Positions 9,181 through 17,475 of a DNA stretch of 64,000 nucleotides are shown here, in pieces. The DNA lies in assembly GCA_963753575.1 (NCBI GenBank), contig CAVWCR010000003.1, positions 2,046,001 to 2,110,000 of the forward strand, written 5' to 3'. The position numbers were made by a program, and so were the translations under genes. Below the pieces are notes generated by a model. It was not told where the DNA came from. It saw only the letters and a program-made list of their open reading frames with translations, and did no database searches. Numbering within the stretch: the stretch's first letter is position 1; every line of letters starts with the position of its first letter. Source of the DNA: VAZQ01 sp963753575. Lineage in GTDB: Bacteria > Pseudomonadota > Alphaproteobacteria > Rhizobiales > Xanthobacteraceae.

Positions 9181-9219
9181 CGGGACACATGCCGGGACAC
9201 ATAAAGCGCCGGGACACAT
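9181..9219. repeat. Triple CGGGACACAT direct repeat upstream of a binding-protein gene
   Basis: The 10-mer CGGGACACAT occurs at 9181-9190, 9193-9202 and 9210-9219, ending about 12 nt before the start codon of the next gene. The related CGGAGGACAT that follows contains the ribosome site. This may be simple slippage expansion of the leader or a regulatory array. Confidence 0.75.
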
Positions 9220-9231
9220 ACGGAGGACATC

Positions 9232-10185
9232 ATGCTGCGGGCTGCCAGTCTCCTCACCGCCTTATTGCTGACCGCGATTGCCGCGCCCGCTCAAGCTCAG
9301 ACCAAGGTCCGCATCGGCAAGCCACAGGCCGGCACTTTCCAATTCGTCCCGGTCGACGTCGGCATCGAGGCGGGGATCTTCAAGCAGCATGGTCTCGACG
9401 TCGAGGCATCGGCCTTCGGCGGCGGCCCGCGCGTGCAGCAGGCGCTGACGGCGGGCGCGCTCGACTTCGCCATCGGCTCCGGGCCGGAACTGGCGATGGT
9501 GGTCAAGGGCGCGCCCGAGATCGGCGTCGCCGCGCTCGCCGATGCCCCTTACGCGGTGGTGCTCGCGGTCCTCAACGACGGGCCGAAGACAATCGCCGAC
9601 CTCAAGGGCAAGAAGATCAGCGTCTCGAGCCGCGGGGGCCTCACCTACTGGCTGGCCCAGGAGTTGTCGCGCCGGCAGGGCTGGGGCACCGACGGCTTTG
9701 TCATCACACCGCTTGGCGCCACCACGGCGCAGACCGCAGCGCTGCGGACCAAGCAGATCGATGGCATGATCGTTGAGGTCAACGCCGGCTACCGGCTGGA
9801 GGAGGAGAAGGCCGGACGCGTGCTGGTGCAGTTCGGCGACTTGCTCAAGACGTTCCACATCTACGTCCTCTATGCGCACAAGGAGTTCGCGGCGAAGAAC
9901 CCGCAAGCGGTACGCGCGTTCCTGGCCGGCTGGTTCGACACCATCGCGTGGATGCAAAAGAACCGCGATCGCACGATCGACATCGTGCGGCGCAAGACCA
10001 ACGTGTCGCTCGCCCTTGCCACCCGCGACTACGATGAATTAAGCGGAATGTTCAGCAAGACCGGCCGGTTCAATCCGGAGGCGCTCAAGGTGCTGTCGCG
10101 CTCGTTCGTCGAAATGGGCTCTCTGCCGGCCGAGCCGGACATGAGCAAGCTCTACACCGAGCAGTATCTGCCAGCTAAAAAGTAG
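9232..10185 (+). CDS. ABC transporter periplasmic binding protein, NitT/TauT (SsuA-like) family
   Basis: This 317-residue protein has a signal peptide at about 1-22 (LLTALLLTAIAAPAQAQ) and the fold typical of sulfonate/nitrate/taurine binding proteins: QAGTFQFVPVDVGIEAGIFKQHGLDVE, then ALTAGALDFAIGSGPELAMV and DLKGKKISVSSRGG. It would capture a small anionic or aromatic ligand in the periplasm for an ABC importer. No permease or ATPase gene is beside it; the next gene encodes a binding protein of another family. The GGAGGACATC ribosome site supports the ATG at 9232. Ligand unknown. Confidence 0.85.
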   Translation: MLRAASLLTALLLTAIAAPAQAQTKVRIGKPQAGTFQFVPVDVGIEAGIFKQHGLDVEASAFGGGPRVQQALTAGALDFAIGSGPELAMVVKGAPEIGVAALADAPYAVVLAVLNDGPKTIADLKGKKISVSSRGGLTYWLAQELSRRQGWGTDGFVITPLGATTAQTAALRTKQIDGMIVEVNAGYRLEEEKAGRVLVQFGDLLKTFHIYVLYAHKEFAAKNPQAVRAFLAGWFDTIAWMQKNRDRTIDIVRRKTNVSLALATRDYDELSGMFSKTGRFNPEALKVLSRSFVEMGSLPAEPDMSKLYTEQYLPAKK

Positions 10186-10216
10186 TCCACGGACAATAAA
10201 TTCAAGGGAGCAAACA

Positions 10217-11017
10217 ATGACTGGCCACCGGAGGATCGCGGCCGCCGTCCTGGGCGCCGCGCTGATGGGCGTATTGATGGGCAACGCTGCCGCCGACAAG
10301 CTCGACGACATCAAGGCGCGCGGCAAGCTCCTGGTCGGCAACAGCGAGACCTCGCCGCCGTTCTCCTCGCGCGAGAACGGCAAGGTCGTCGGCTATGACA
10401 TCGATCTTGCGGCGCAAGTGGCCAAACGGCTCGGCGTCGGAATGGAGTTCGTCTCCGTCATCAACTCCGAGCGCATCCCGGCATTGCAGCAGGACCGCGT
10501 CGACCTCGCCGCCTCCGGGATGACACGCGCGAACAACCGCCGCCATCTGATCAGTTTCAGCCTCGCCTATCTGATCTCGCCGCACACCGTCATCATCCGC
10601 AAGGACTCAGGCATCAAGGCGGTCAAGGAGATGGCGGGCAAGAAGCTCGCTCTGGTGCGCGGCGCCAGCGTCGACCGTGTGCTCAAGGCGACGGTGCCGA
10701 CCATGGAGATCGTGCATTTCGACACCTACGCGCTCTGCTTCGACGCGCTCAAGGATCGGAAGGTGGCGGGGTTCCTGGCCGACGAGGTGCTGCTGTGGTC
10801 CTATGCGCAGAAGAGCGGGTCGCCGCAGGACTACATGATGATCCCCGACTATGACCTGCCGCGCACCGCCGGCTTCGGGATCAAGAAGGACGAGCCGCGC
10901 TTTACCAAGTTCGTCGACGGCGTGCTGCTCGATCTGGAAAAATCGGGCGAAGCCGAGAAAATCTTCAATGCCTGGTTCGCGCCGGTGAAGCGGTCGTTCA
11001 CGATCAAGCAGGATTGA
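10217..11017 (+). CDS. Amino-acid-type ABC periplasmic binding protein (SBP family 3)
   Basis: This 266-residue protein has a signal peptide at about 1-26 (IAAAVLGAALMGVLMGNAAA). Family-3 features follow: LDDIKARGKLLVGNSETSPPFS, GYDIDLAAQVAKRLGV, the arginine region RVDLAASGMTRANNRRHLISFS and the C-terminal LLDLEKSGEAEKIFNAWF. Such proteins bind polar amino acids or opines. It lies 31 nt after the NitT-type binding protein, an odd pairing because the families use different transporters and neither has a permease here. Ligand unknown. Confidence 0.87.
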   Translation: MTGHRRIAAAVLGAALMGVLMGNAAADKLDDIKARGKLLVGNSETSPPFSSRENGKVVGYDIDLAAQVAKRLGVGMEFVSVINSERIPALQQDRVDLAASGMTRANNRRHLISFSLAYLISPHTVIIRKDSGIKAVKEMAGKKLALVRGASVDRVLKATVPTMEIVHFDTYALCFDALKDRKVAGFLADEVLLWSYAQKSGSPQDYMMIPDYDLPRTAGFGIKKDEPRFTKFVDGVLLDLEKSGEAEKIFNAWFAPVKRSFTIKQD

Positions 11018-11020
11018 GCG

Positions 11021-12166
11021 TTACAACCCGAAGCGCTGCCGCACCCACGGGATGATCACGCCCGCGGTGATCTCATCGTCCTTGACGGTGGGCGAGCGGC
11101 CCATGGTCTGGCCTTCCGGGTTGACCCAGGCATGTTTCGGGCTGCCGTTGCGCATGAGGAGCAGAAAGTCCTCGAACGGTACCTGGGTGTCCTTGGCGCC
11201 GGCGATCACCAGCATGGGCGGGCTTGGCCGCTGGATGAGCCCGGCATCAAGCAATGACAGCGAGGGTATGAACGCGAACGCCTCCTCAACCGTGTGCTGG
11301 CCCAGCATGTGTAGGCGCGAGGGCACGTAGTCGAACAGGAACTCCCTGGTCTTGAAGGCCTCCTCCTGCCAGGCGCGCTGGAAATAGTGGTGCACCGGGC
11401 CGCTCTGGAACACGACGCCGGCAAGGCGCCTCGCTTCCAGATAGCCGGTGCGGGCCGCCCAATAGCTGCCCCAGCTCTGACCGCGCACGACGATGCGGCC
11501 GCCATCGAGATCGGCGCGGGCCGCAACGTAGTCGATGGCGGCCGAATAGATGCGCTCCGAGCCCGGTGCAGCCGGCAGCGGCGCGTCACCTGTGCCCGGC
11601 ATGTCGAGCGCGAGCACCGCAATCCCCCAGGGCAGAAAAGCGCGGCTCTGGATTGCGACAGTGTCCTTCCAGAGATCACTGCCACCGATGCTGACTACGA
11701 CCGGAGGCCTTGCGACGTTCTTCGGCACCTGCAGCAGCGCGACGATCTCATGTCCTTTTTCTTGGCCGTCGAACGGAATCCGGATCGGCTCGATCGGCGG
11801 GTCGACAGCACGGCCGTAGGCTTCGAATGCGGCGCGCGCCCTGGCGGCGGACTCGACCTTCTTGGGGGATTTGGCAACCGGCCAGCGGCCGAACGTATAG
11901 AGGCGCCAGGCCGAGAGCAGCGCATCCTGCGCCGCCTTGGGGTCCCCGGCCCTGTCGGACGCGTTCGCACGATCGCGATGGCGATCGCCGAGCGCCATCC
12001 AGGCGGCGCCCCACTCGTCGGGATCGAGGCTCCCGATCATGGCGAGCGCTTCACGCGCATCATCCGGGCTGATGCCGAAGACCGGATAGGCGCCGCGATC
12101 GGCGCGCGCCTGGGTTTCGGCCTTGAGCTCCTCCCAGGTCCGGGTCTGCCAGCCCACCTCGCTCAT
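11021..12166 (-). CDS. Alpha/beta hydrolase (FrsA/esterase-like)
   Basis: This 381-residue hydrolase has an N-terminal helical region, then strands with VVVSIGGSDLWKD, a nucleophile elbow GQSWGSY, and an acid-loop strand PMLVIAGAKDTQVP. The layout resembles FrsA-like esterases (DUF1100 relatives). The ATG at 12166 is chosen because recognisable sequence starts at MSEVGWQTRTWEELK, 10 nt after the stop of the quinone reductase gene on the same strand; a longer frame reaching 12274 would overlap that gene. It is probably the last gene of an ispA-qor-hydrolase unit. Converges with the binding-protein gene ending at 11017. Confidence 0.75.
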   Translation of the reverse strand: MSEVGWQTRTWEELKAETQARADRGAYPVFGISPDDAREALAMIGSLDPDEWGAAWMALGDRHRDRANASDRAGDPKAAQDALLSAWRLYTFGRWPVAKSPKKVESAARARAAFEAYGRAVDPPIEPIRIPFDGQEKGHEIVALLQVPKNVARPPVVVSIGGSDLWKDTVAIQSRAFLPWGIAVLALDMPGTGDAPLPAAPGSERIYSAAIDYVAARADLDGGRIVVRGQSWGSYWAARTGYLEARRLAGVVFQSGPVHHYFQRAWQEEAFKTREFLFDYVPSRLHMLGQHTVEEAFAFIPSLSLLDAGLIQRPSPPMLVIAGAKDTQVPFEDFLLLMRNGSPKHAWVNPEGQTMGRSPTVKDDEITAGVIIPWVRQRFGL

Positions 12167-12176
12167 GATGGTTGGG

Positions 12177-13154
12177 TCATACGGTGAGAACGATCGAACC
12201 GGTGGTCTTGCGCGCCTCGAGGTCGGCATGCGCGCGCGGCGCCTCGGCGAGCGGATAGGTCTGGCTGATGTCAATGCGGAGCTTGCCGCTCATGACCATG
12301 TTGAACAGGTCGTTGGCGCTCTCCAGGAGCGCGGCGCGCGTCGCCGTGTAATCGCCAAGGCTCGGATGCGTGACAAAGAGCGAGCCGAGCTGGCCCAGCC
12401 GGCGCGGCGGCACCGGATCGGGATCGCCCGAGGCTTCCCCGAACGACGCCAGGATGCCGCGGCGGCGCAGGCACCGCAGCGAGTCTTCGAACGTCGCCTT
12501 GCCGATCGAATCGTAGACTACCGGGACGCCCTCGCCGCCCGTGAGCGCCCGCACGCGCTCGACGATATTGTCCTGGCCCAAAACCAGCGGATGGTCGCAG
12601 CCGTGTGCGCGCGCGATCGCTGCCTTCTCGTTGCTGCCAACAGTGCCAATCGCAATCGCACCGAGGTGCTTTGCCCATTGGCAGACGATCTGGCCGACCC
12701 CGCCGGCGGCGGCATGGATCAGGATCGTGTCGCCTTTCTGCACGCGATAGGTTTCCTTCAGAAGATAGCGCGCCGTCATGCCGCGGATCATCATCGCGGC
12801 GGCGGTGCGCTCATCGATGGCGACCGGCAGCACGATCGCACGCGCCGCCGGAACGATCCGCGCTTCGGCATAGGCCGCGTCAGGCCCGGCCACGCACACC
12901 ACGCGCTGACCGATCGCGAAGTCGCTCACACCCGGGCCGATGGCCTCGATCACGCCCGCGCTCTCCATCCCGATACCGGACGGAAACGCCTTGATTGCGT
13001 GGGCGCCACGGCGAACCAGCACGTCACGGAAATTGACCGCGATCGCGCGATTGCGGATGCGCAGCTCACCCGGGCCAGGCTCGCCGACCTCGACCTCTTC
13101 GAGGCGCAAGACCTCTGGCCCGCCATGCTGATAGAAACGAAAGGCCTTGCTCAT
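12177..13154 (-). CDS. qor: NADPH:quinone oxidoreductase (zinc-independent MDR family)
   Basis: This 325-residue medium-chain reductase shows IAVNFRDVLVRRG, GMESAGVIEAIGPGV and the nucleotide-binding AAAGGVGQIVCQWAKHLGA, with no zinc-binding cysteine cluster, as in QorA. It would reduce quinones with NADPH in the cytoplasm. It starts 5 nt after the stop of the polyprenyl diphosphate synthase gene, so they are almost certainly co-transcribed. Any link to hopanoid or quinone metabolism is an inference from position only. Confidence 0.85.
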   Translation of the reverse strand: MSKAFRFYQHGGPEVLRLEEVEVGEPGPGELRIRNRAIAVNFRDVLVRRGAHAIKAFPSGIGMESAGVIEAIGPGVSDFAIGQRVVCVAGPDAAYAEARIVPAARAIVLPVAIDERTAAAMMIRGMTARYLLKETYRVQKGDTILIHAAAGGVGQIVCQWAKHLGAIAIGTVGSNEKAAIARAHGCDHPLVLGQDNIVERVRALTGGEGVPVVYDSIGKATFEDSLRCLRRRGILASFGEASGDPDPVPPRRLGQLGSLFVTHPSLGDYTATRAALLESANDLFNMVMSGKLRIDISQTYPLAEAPRAHADLEARKTTGSIVLTV

Positions 13155-13159
13155 CGCGG

Positions 13160-14092
13160 CTACGCGTGCCGGTCCGCAACGAAACGGGCGCCAGCAACCA
13201 GGACAGAAGCGCCGGCGCCAAACGGCGCGAGCGCCGCTTCCGCCGCGGCGACCAGCGTCCGCAAACGCGCCTTCGCACCCTCAGGGCCGAGCAGACCCAC
13301 AATGGTCGCCTTGCCGGCTTCGGCGTCCTTGCCGGTCTGCTTGCCGACCAGCGCCGGGTCGCCCTCGACATCGAGGAGATCATCAGCGATCTGGAAGGCC
13401 TTGCCGACGGCCTCGCCATAGCGATCAAGCGCCTGGCGCTGCGATGCGTTCGCCTCCCCGAGTATGGCGCCGGCACGGCACGCGAACTTGAGCAGCGCGC
13501 CGGTCTTCATCGCCTGCAGGGTCGCAACTTCAGCTTCGACGAGCCGCTGCGGCTGGCCGCCATCGAAGCGACCTTCGGCGGCAAGATCGAGCATCTGGCC
13601 ACCGACCATGCCGCCGAGCCCGGCCGCGCGCGCCAGCGCTTGCACGAGCTCGATCCGCACCGCCGCGCTCGGATGGGTTTCCGGCCGCGCCAGGATGTCG
13701 AAAGCGAAGGTCAAGAGGCCGTCGCCGGCGAGAATGGCGGTGGCTTCATCGAAGGCTTTGTGCGCCGTGGGCTGCCCGCGCCGCAGGTCGTCATTGTCCA
13801 TGGCGGGCAGATCGTCGTGCACGAGCGAATAGCAATGCACGCATTCCAGCGCGACACCCGCCATCATGGCCTGCTCGCGCGGAACTCCAAACAGGCTTGC
13901 GCTCTCAACCACCAGGAACGGGCGGAACCGCTTGCCGGCGCCAAGGCTCGCATAGCGCATGGCATCGAGCAGACGCGCCGGACGGGCGAGCTCCTCGCCT
14001 GCCAGGGCCTTGCCGAGGAGCCGGTCGAGCAGGCCCTCCGCATCCTTCGCTACCTGATTGAGCCGGTCCTGGAACTGCTCTGTCGCGCTCAC
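13160..14092 (-). CDS. ispA: Polyprenyl diphosphate synthase (farnesyl diphosphate synthase)
   Basis: This 310-residue E-isoprenyl synthase condenses IPP with allylic diphosphates to make farnesyl (or geranylgeranyl) diphosphate. The first aspartate-rich motif is DDLPAMDNDD, followed by LRRGQPTAHK; the second is FQIADDLLDVEGD; a GAGKRFRP motif near residue 52 binds IPP. Length and the residues before the first motif fit short-chain IspA. The start is a GTG at 14092. It diverges from hpnC with about 400 nt between them and would supply the FPP that HpnC/HpnD use. Confidence 0.9.
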   Translation of the reverse strand: MSATEQFQDRLNQVAKDAEGLLDRLLGKALAGEELARPARLLDAMRYASLGAGKRFRPFLVVESASLFGVPREQAMMAGVALECVHCYSLVHDDLPAMDNDDLRRGQPTAHKAFDEATAILAGDGLLTFAFDILARPETHPSAAVRIELVQALARAAGLGGMVGGQMLDLAAEGRFDGGQPQRLVEAEVATLQAMKTGALLKFACRAGAILGEANASQRQALDRYGEAVGKAFQIADDLLDVEGDPALVGKQTGKDAEAGKATIVGLLGPEGAKARLRTLVAAAEAALAPFGAGASVLVAGARFVADRHA

Positions 14093-14290
14093 GCTGTCCC
14101 CAACACGCCTTGCGGCCGTCTGTGTATGCGGTCCGCGGCCATTTCGCCAGCCCCAGGCCTAGCGAAGGCCTCATTCGAAGCCATCTTACGGAAGGCTGGC
14201 AAGCCCGCGATTCTGCCGCAATTCCTGGGTTACCAGCCTGGAGGATAGCGCCAGGGTGGCAATTGGGACGGCATTGCGCTTTATATCGCG

Positions 14291-14468
14291 CTAGCGCCCC
14301 GCTTCCGAAGTTCGTGTGCCGCAGCGGCAACCTCTGACACGAACTTCGGAAGCAAAGGGGCACTAGTAACTCTATGATTGTAGTGCCGCTTTTCGATTTG
14401 AAGTTCCTAACCGTGCTTGCCGCAAGCTTCATAGGAACTTCAAATCGGCGGCACTAGAGCGGCACTAG
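14291..14468. repeat. Paired CTAG-bounded hairpin element, copy 1 (inverted)
   Basis: Hairpin one spans 14291-14366 (CTAGCGCCCC...GGGGCACTAG), with long arms around CTTCCGAAGTTCGTGT. Hairpin two spans about 14381-14457, with arms around GATTTGAAGTTCCT. About 14 nt of AT-rich spacer separates them, and a spare GGCACTAG follows at 14461-14468. In each stem one arm carries a few extra bases. The pair is an inverted relative of the elements at 53318-53647. It fills most of the ispA-hpnC divergent intergenic region and ends about 20-30 nt before the hpnC start. Confidence 0.9.
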
Positions 14469-14488
14469 AAGGGAGCGCCCGCGCCACC

Positions 14489-15370
14489 ATGACCAGCGAC
14501 CTTGCCGCATTAAGGTCTGGAAAGGGCCACCGCGACGAGAACTTTCCGGTCGCGTCGCGGCTCATTCATCCGCGCCACCGCGGCATCATCCTGGCCTTCT
14601 ACGAGTTCGTCCGGATCGCCGACGACATGGCCGACCATGCAACGCTCGCGGCGCAGCAGAAGCTCGATCTGCTCGATCGCCTTGAAGCGGGTCTCTTGGG
14701 CCGTCATGACGACATTCCGGAAGCCGTCGCGCTGCGCCAGGCCTTGAGCGAGCGCAAGCTCGCTGCGCGCCATGCGCAGGACCTCTTGACGGCTTTCCGC
14801 ATGGATGTGACCAAGCTGCGCTACCGGGACTGGGACGACCTGATGAACTACTGCAGCTACTCCGCGATGCCGGTAGGTCGCTTCGTGCTCGACGTGCACG
14901 GCGAGGATCGCTCGACCTGGCCGGCGAACGATGCGCTCTGCGCGGCGCTCCAGATCATCAACCACTTGCAAGACTGCAAGAAGGACTATCGCGATCTCGA
15001 CCGGGTCTATGTGCCGCTGGACGCGCTGGCCGCATCCGGCGCGGCGCTCGAGGATATCGGCAAGGACGCGAGCTCACCGGCGCTGCGGCAATGCCTGCAG
15101 GCACTCGCCGTCCGAACCGGTGCGCTGCTCGAGCGCAGCGCAGTGTTTTCCACGAGCATCCGCGACGGCCGGCTTGCTCTTGAGGTGGCGGTCATTCAAG
15201 CGCTGGCGCGCCGGCTGGTCGCGCTGCTCACGACGCGCGATCCGCTGAGCGAGCGCGTGCATCTCACCAAGCCGGGCGTTGCAGGCGTCGGCCTCATCGG
15301 CCTCCTGAGCGGCGCGCGCGGTCGAATCGGCCGGGCCTTCGCCGCGTCGCAAGCGCCCCGTAACGCGTGA
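14489..15370 (+). CDS. hpnC: Squalene/hydroxysqualene synthase HpnC
   Basis: This 293-residue class I prenyl synthase of the squalene/phytoene synthase family matches HpnC, which converts presqualene diphosphate to hydroxysqualene. It has the typical HpnC opening DENFPVASRLI, the first aspartate motif FYEFVRIADDMAD and the second INHLQDCKKDYRDLDRVYVP. It is the first gene of hpnC-hpnD-hpnE-shc-hpnO, and its stop overlaps the next start. A weak GGGAGC ribosome site lies upstream, preceded by a paired hairpin repeat that occupies the promoter area. Confidence 0.92.
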   Translation: MTSDLAALRSGKGHRDENFPVASRLIHPRHRGIILAFYEFVRIADDMADHATLAAQQKLDLLDRLEAGLLGRHDDIPEAVALRQALSERKLAARHAQDLLTAFRMDVTKLRYRDWDDLMNYCSYSAMPVGRFVLDVHGEDRSTWPANDALCAALQIINHLQDCKKDYRDLDRVYVPLDALAASGAALEDIGKDASSPALRQCLQALAVRTGALLERSAVFSTSIRDGRLALEVAVIQALARRLVALLTTRDPLSERVHLTKPGVAGVGLIGLLSGARGRIGRAFAASQAPRNA

Positions 15371-16209
15371 GGCCGCTCGTGGACGCCACCACACCCCCGA
15401 TCTCGTCACAGCGCGCCGCCGGCAGTTCTTTCTATACGGCCATGCGGATCCTGCCGCATGCTCAGCGCGACGCGATGTACGAGATCTACAATTTCTGTCG
15501 TTGCGTCGACGACATCGCCAATTCCACCGGTCCGCGTCCGCAACGACTGGCGCAGCTCAACGAGTGGCGCGCGCAGGTGGCCGCGCTCTACCAGGACAAG
15601 CAAGGCTCCCTCACCGCCGGCCTGGTGCGGCCGGTGCGCGACTTCGACCTGGCGCAGGAGGATTTCCAGGCCGTCATCGACGGCATGGAGATGGACGCAG
15701 TCGAGGATATTCGCGCGCCGAGCCTTGCCACGCTCGACCTTTACTGTGACAGGGTCGCAAGCGCGGTGGGACGGCTGTCGGTGCGGGTGTTCGGCATTGG
15801 CCGCGAGGACGGCAAGCTGCTCGCGCGCCATCTCGGGCGAGCGCTGCAGCTCACGAACATCCTGCGCGACCTCGACGAGGATGCCGGCATCGGCCGCCTC
15901 TACCTTCCCCGCGAGTGGCTCGACGAGGCCGGCATTCACACCAGCGATCCGGCGACCGCTTTGCGCCACCCGGAACTGGGGAAAGTCTGCGTCCGGGTTG
16001 TCGATCGGGCGCGCGGGCATTTTGTGGAGGCCAACACGATCATGGCGCGCTCGCCACGGCACACCGTGAAGGCGCCGCGGATCATGGGCGAGGTCTATCG
16101 GTCGATCTTGGAGGGGATGGCCGCGCGCGGCTGGAACGCGCCGCGCGAACGCGTGCGTGTCTCCCGCGCCCGCATCGGCTGGATCCTGCTGCGCTACGCG
16201 ATCGCGTGA
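15367..16209 (+). CDS. hpnD: Presqualene diphosphate synthase HpnD
   Basis: This 280-residue squalene/phytoene synthase family member joins two farnesyl diphosphates to presqualene diphosphate. The motifs are SSFYTAMRILP at the start, YNFCRCVDDIAN (first aspartates) and LTNILRDLDEDAGIGRLYLP (second). The listed start is a GTG overlapping the hpnC stop (GTGA); an in-frame GTG at 15379 is an alternative. The end overlaps hpnE by one base, so translation is probably coupled. Confidence 0.92.
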   Translation: MRPLVDATTPPISSQRAAGSSFYTAMRILPHAQRDAMYEIYNFCRCVDDIANSTGPRPQRLAQLNEWRAQVAALYQDKQGSLTAGLVRPVRDFDLAQEDFQAVIDGMEMDAVEDIRAPSLATLDLYCDRVASAVGRLSVRVFGIGREDGKLLARHLGRALQLTNILRDLDEDAGIGRLYLPREWLDEAGIHTSDPATALRHPELGKVCVRVVDRARGHFVEANTIMARSPRHTVKAPRIMGEVYRSILEGMAARGWNAPRERVRVSRARIGWILLRYAIA

Positions 16210-17453
16210 TGGCACGAACGATCCACATCATCGGCGCCGGCCTTGCCGGCCTGTCCGCCGCGGTCGAGCTCACGGCCCGCGGCCACGCGGTCGTCATCCA
16301 TGAGGCGACCAACGCCGCCGGCGGGCGCTGCCGCTCCTACTACGACCACAGCGTCGGCATGACCATCGACAACGGCAATCACCTGCTGTTGTCGGGCAAC
16401 CACGACGCGCTCTCGTATGCACGCGCGATCGGCGCCGAGGATCGCCTGGCCGGTCCGCCGCGGCCCGAGTTCGCCTTCTTTGATCTCGCGACCCGTGAGA
16501 AGTGGACGCTGCGTTTCAATGAAGGGCGCGTGCCGTGGTGGATATTCGACCCGCGCCGGCGCGTGCCCGGCACGCATGCGTTCGACTATCTCTCGATCGC
16601 GCGCTTGCTGTGGGCATCGCGCGACCAGGCCGTCGGCGACGTCATCCGCTTCAGCGGAACGCTCTACGAGCGGCTGCTGCGGCCGCTGCTGCTGGCGGCG
16701 CTCAATATCGATCCGGCCGCGGGCTCGGCGGCGCTCGCAGGCGCCGTCATTCGCGAAACGATCGCGGCCGGCGGGCAGGCGTGCCGCCCGCTGATCGCAC
16801 GCGAGGGCCTGGGCGCAACGCTGGTCGAGCCGGCGCTGAAGCTGCTTGGCACGCGCCGCGCAAATGTTCTCATGGGCCACCAGCTGCATGCCATTCGTTA
16901 CGCCGAGGATCGCGCCACTGCGCTCGATTTCGGCAAGGACAGCGTCAGCCTTGCCGACGACGACGCCGTCATTGTTGCGGTTCCGCCCTACACGGCCGCA
17001 GCGCTCGTGCCTGGCCTGGTGACGCCGACCGAGTTCCGCGCCATCGTCAATGCGCATTTCCGCGTCGACCCGCCGGCGCATCTGCCGGCCATTCTTGGCG
17101 TTCTGAATGCGACGACCGAGTGGATTTTCGCATTCCCGGATCGCATCTCGGTCACCATCAGCGCCGGCGACCGGCTGATCGACACCCCGCGCGACGCGCT
17201 TGCGCAGACCATCTGGCGCGAGGTTGCAGCCGTTGCCGGCCTCGGGCCCGACCGCCCGCCCTGGCAGATCGTGCGCGAGCGGCGCGCCACCTTTGCAGCG
17301 ACCCCCGAACAGGACGCCCGCCGCCCGGATCCGCAGACATCGTGGCGCAATCTTGTCCTTGCCGGCGATTGGACAAATACCGGCTTGCCCGCCACGATTG
17401 AAAGTGCCATTCGATCCGGCCACCGCGCAGCAGAGATAGTCGCGCAACAATAG
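16209..17453 (+). CDS. hpnE: Squalene-forming FAD-dependent desaturase-family enzyme HpnE
   Basis: This 414-residue FAD-dependent amine-oxidase/desaturase family protein completes squalene synthesis by reducing hydroxysqualene. The dinucleotide-binding motif IIGAGLAGLSAAVELTARGHAVVIHEA is at the N-terminus, followed by AGGRCRSYYD and the C-terminal FAD motif LVLAGDWTNTGLPATIESAIRSG. The ATG overlaps the hpnD stop (ATGA). Length is normal for HpnE. Together with HpnC and HpnD it gives the three-step bacterial route to squalene. Confidence 0.92.
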   Translation: MARTIHIIGAGLAGLSAAVELTARGHAVVIHEATNAAGGRCRSYYDHSVGMTIDNGNHLLLSGNHDALSYARAIGAEDRLAGPPRPEFAFFDLATREKWTLRFNEGRVPWWIFDPRRRVPGTHAFDYLSIARLLWASRDQAVGDVIRFSGTLYERLLRPLLLAALNIDPAAGSAALAGAVIRETIAAGGQACRPLIAREGLGATLVEPALKLLGTRRANVLMGHQLHAIRYAEDRATALDFGKDSVSLADDDAVIVAVPPYTAAALVPGLVTPTEFRAIVNAHFRVDPPAHLPAILGVLNATTEWIFAFPDRISVTISAGDRLIDTPRDALAQTIWREVAAVAGLGPDRPPWQIVRERRATFAATPEQDARRPDPQTSWRNLVLAGDWTNTGLPATIESAIRSGHRAAEIVAQQ

Positions 17454-17475
17454 CCCCTTATCGTGATCGCAGTGA

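Noticed and set aside
14291..14468. Possible CRISPR array or attachment site
   Set aside because: The units are paired palindromes with differing stems, not identical direct repeats with unique spacers, and no cas or integrase gene is present.
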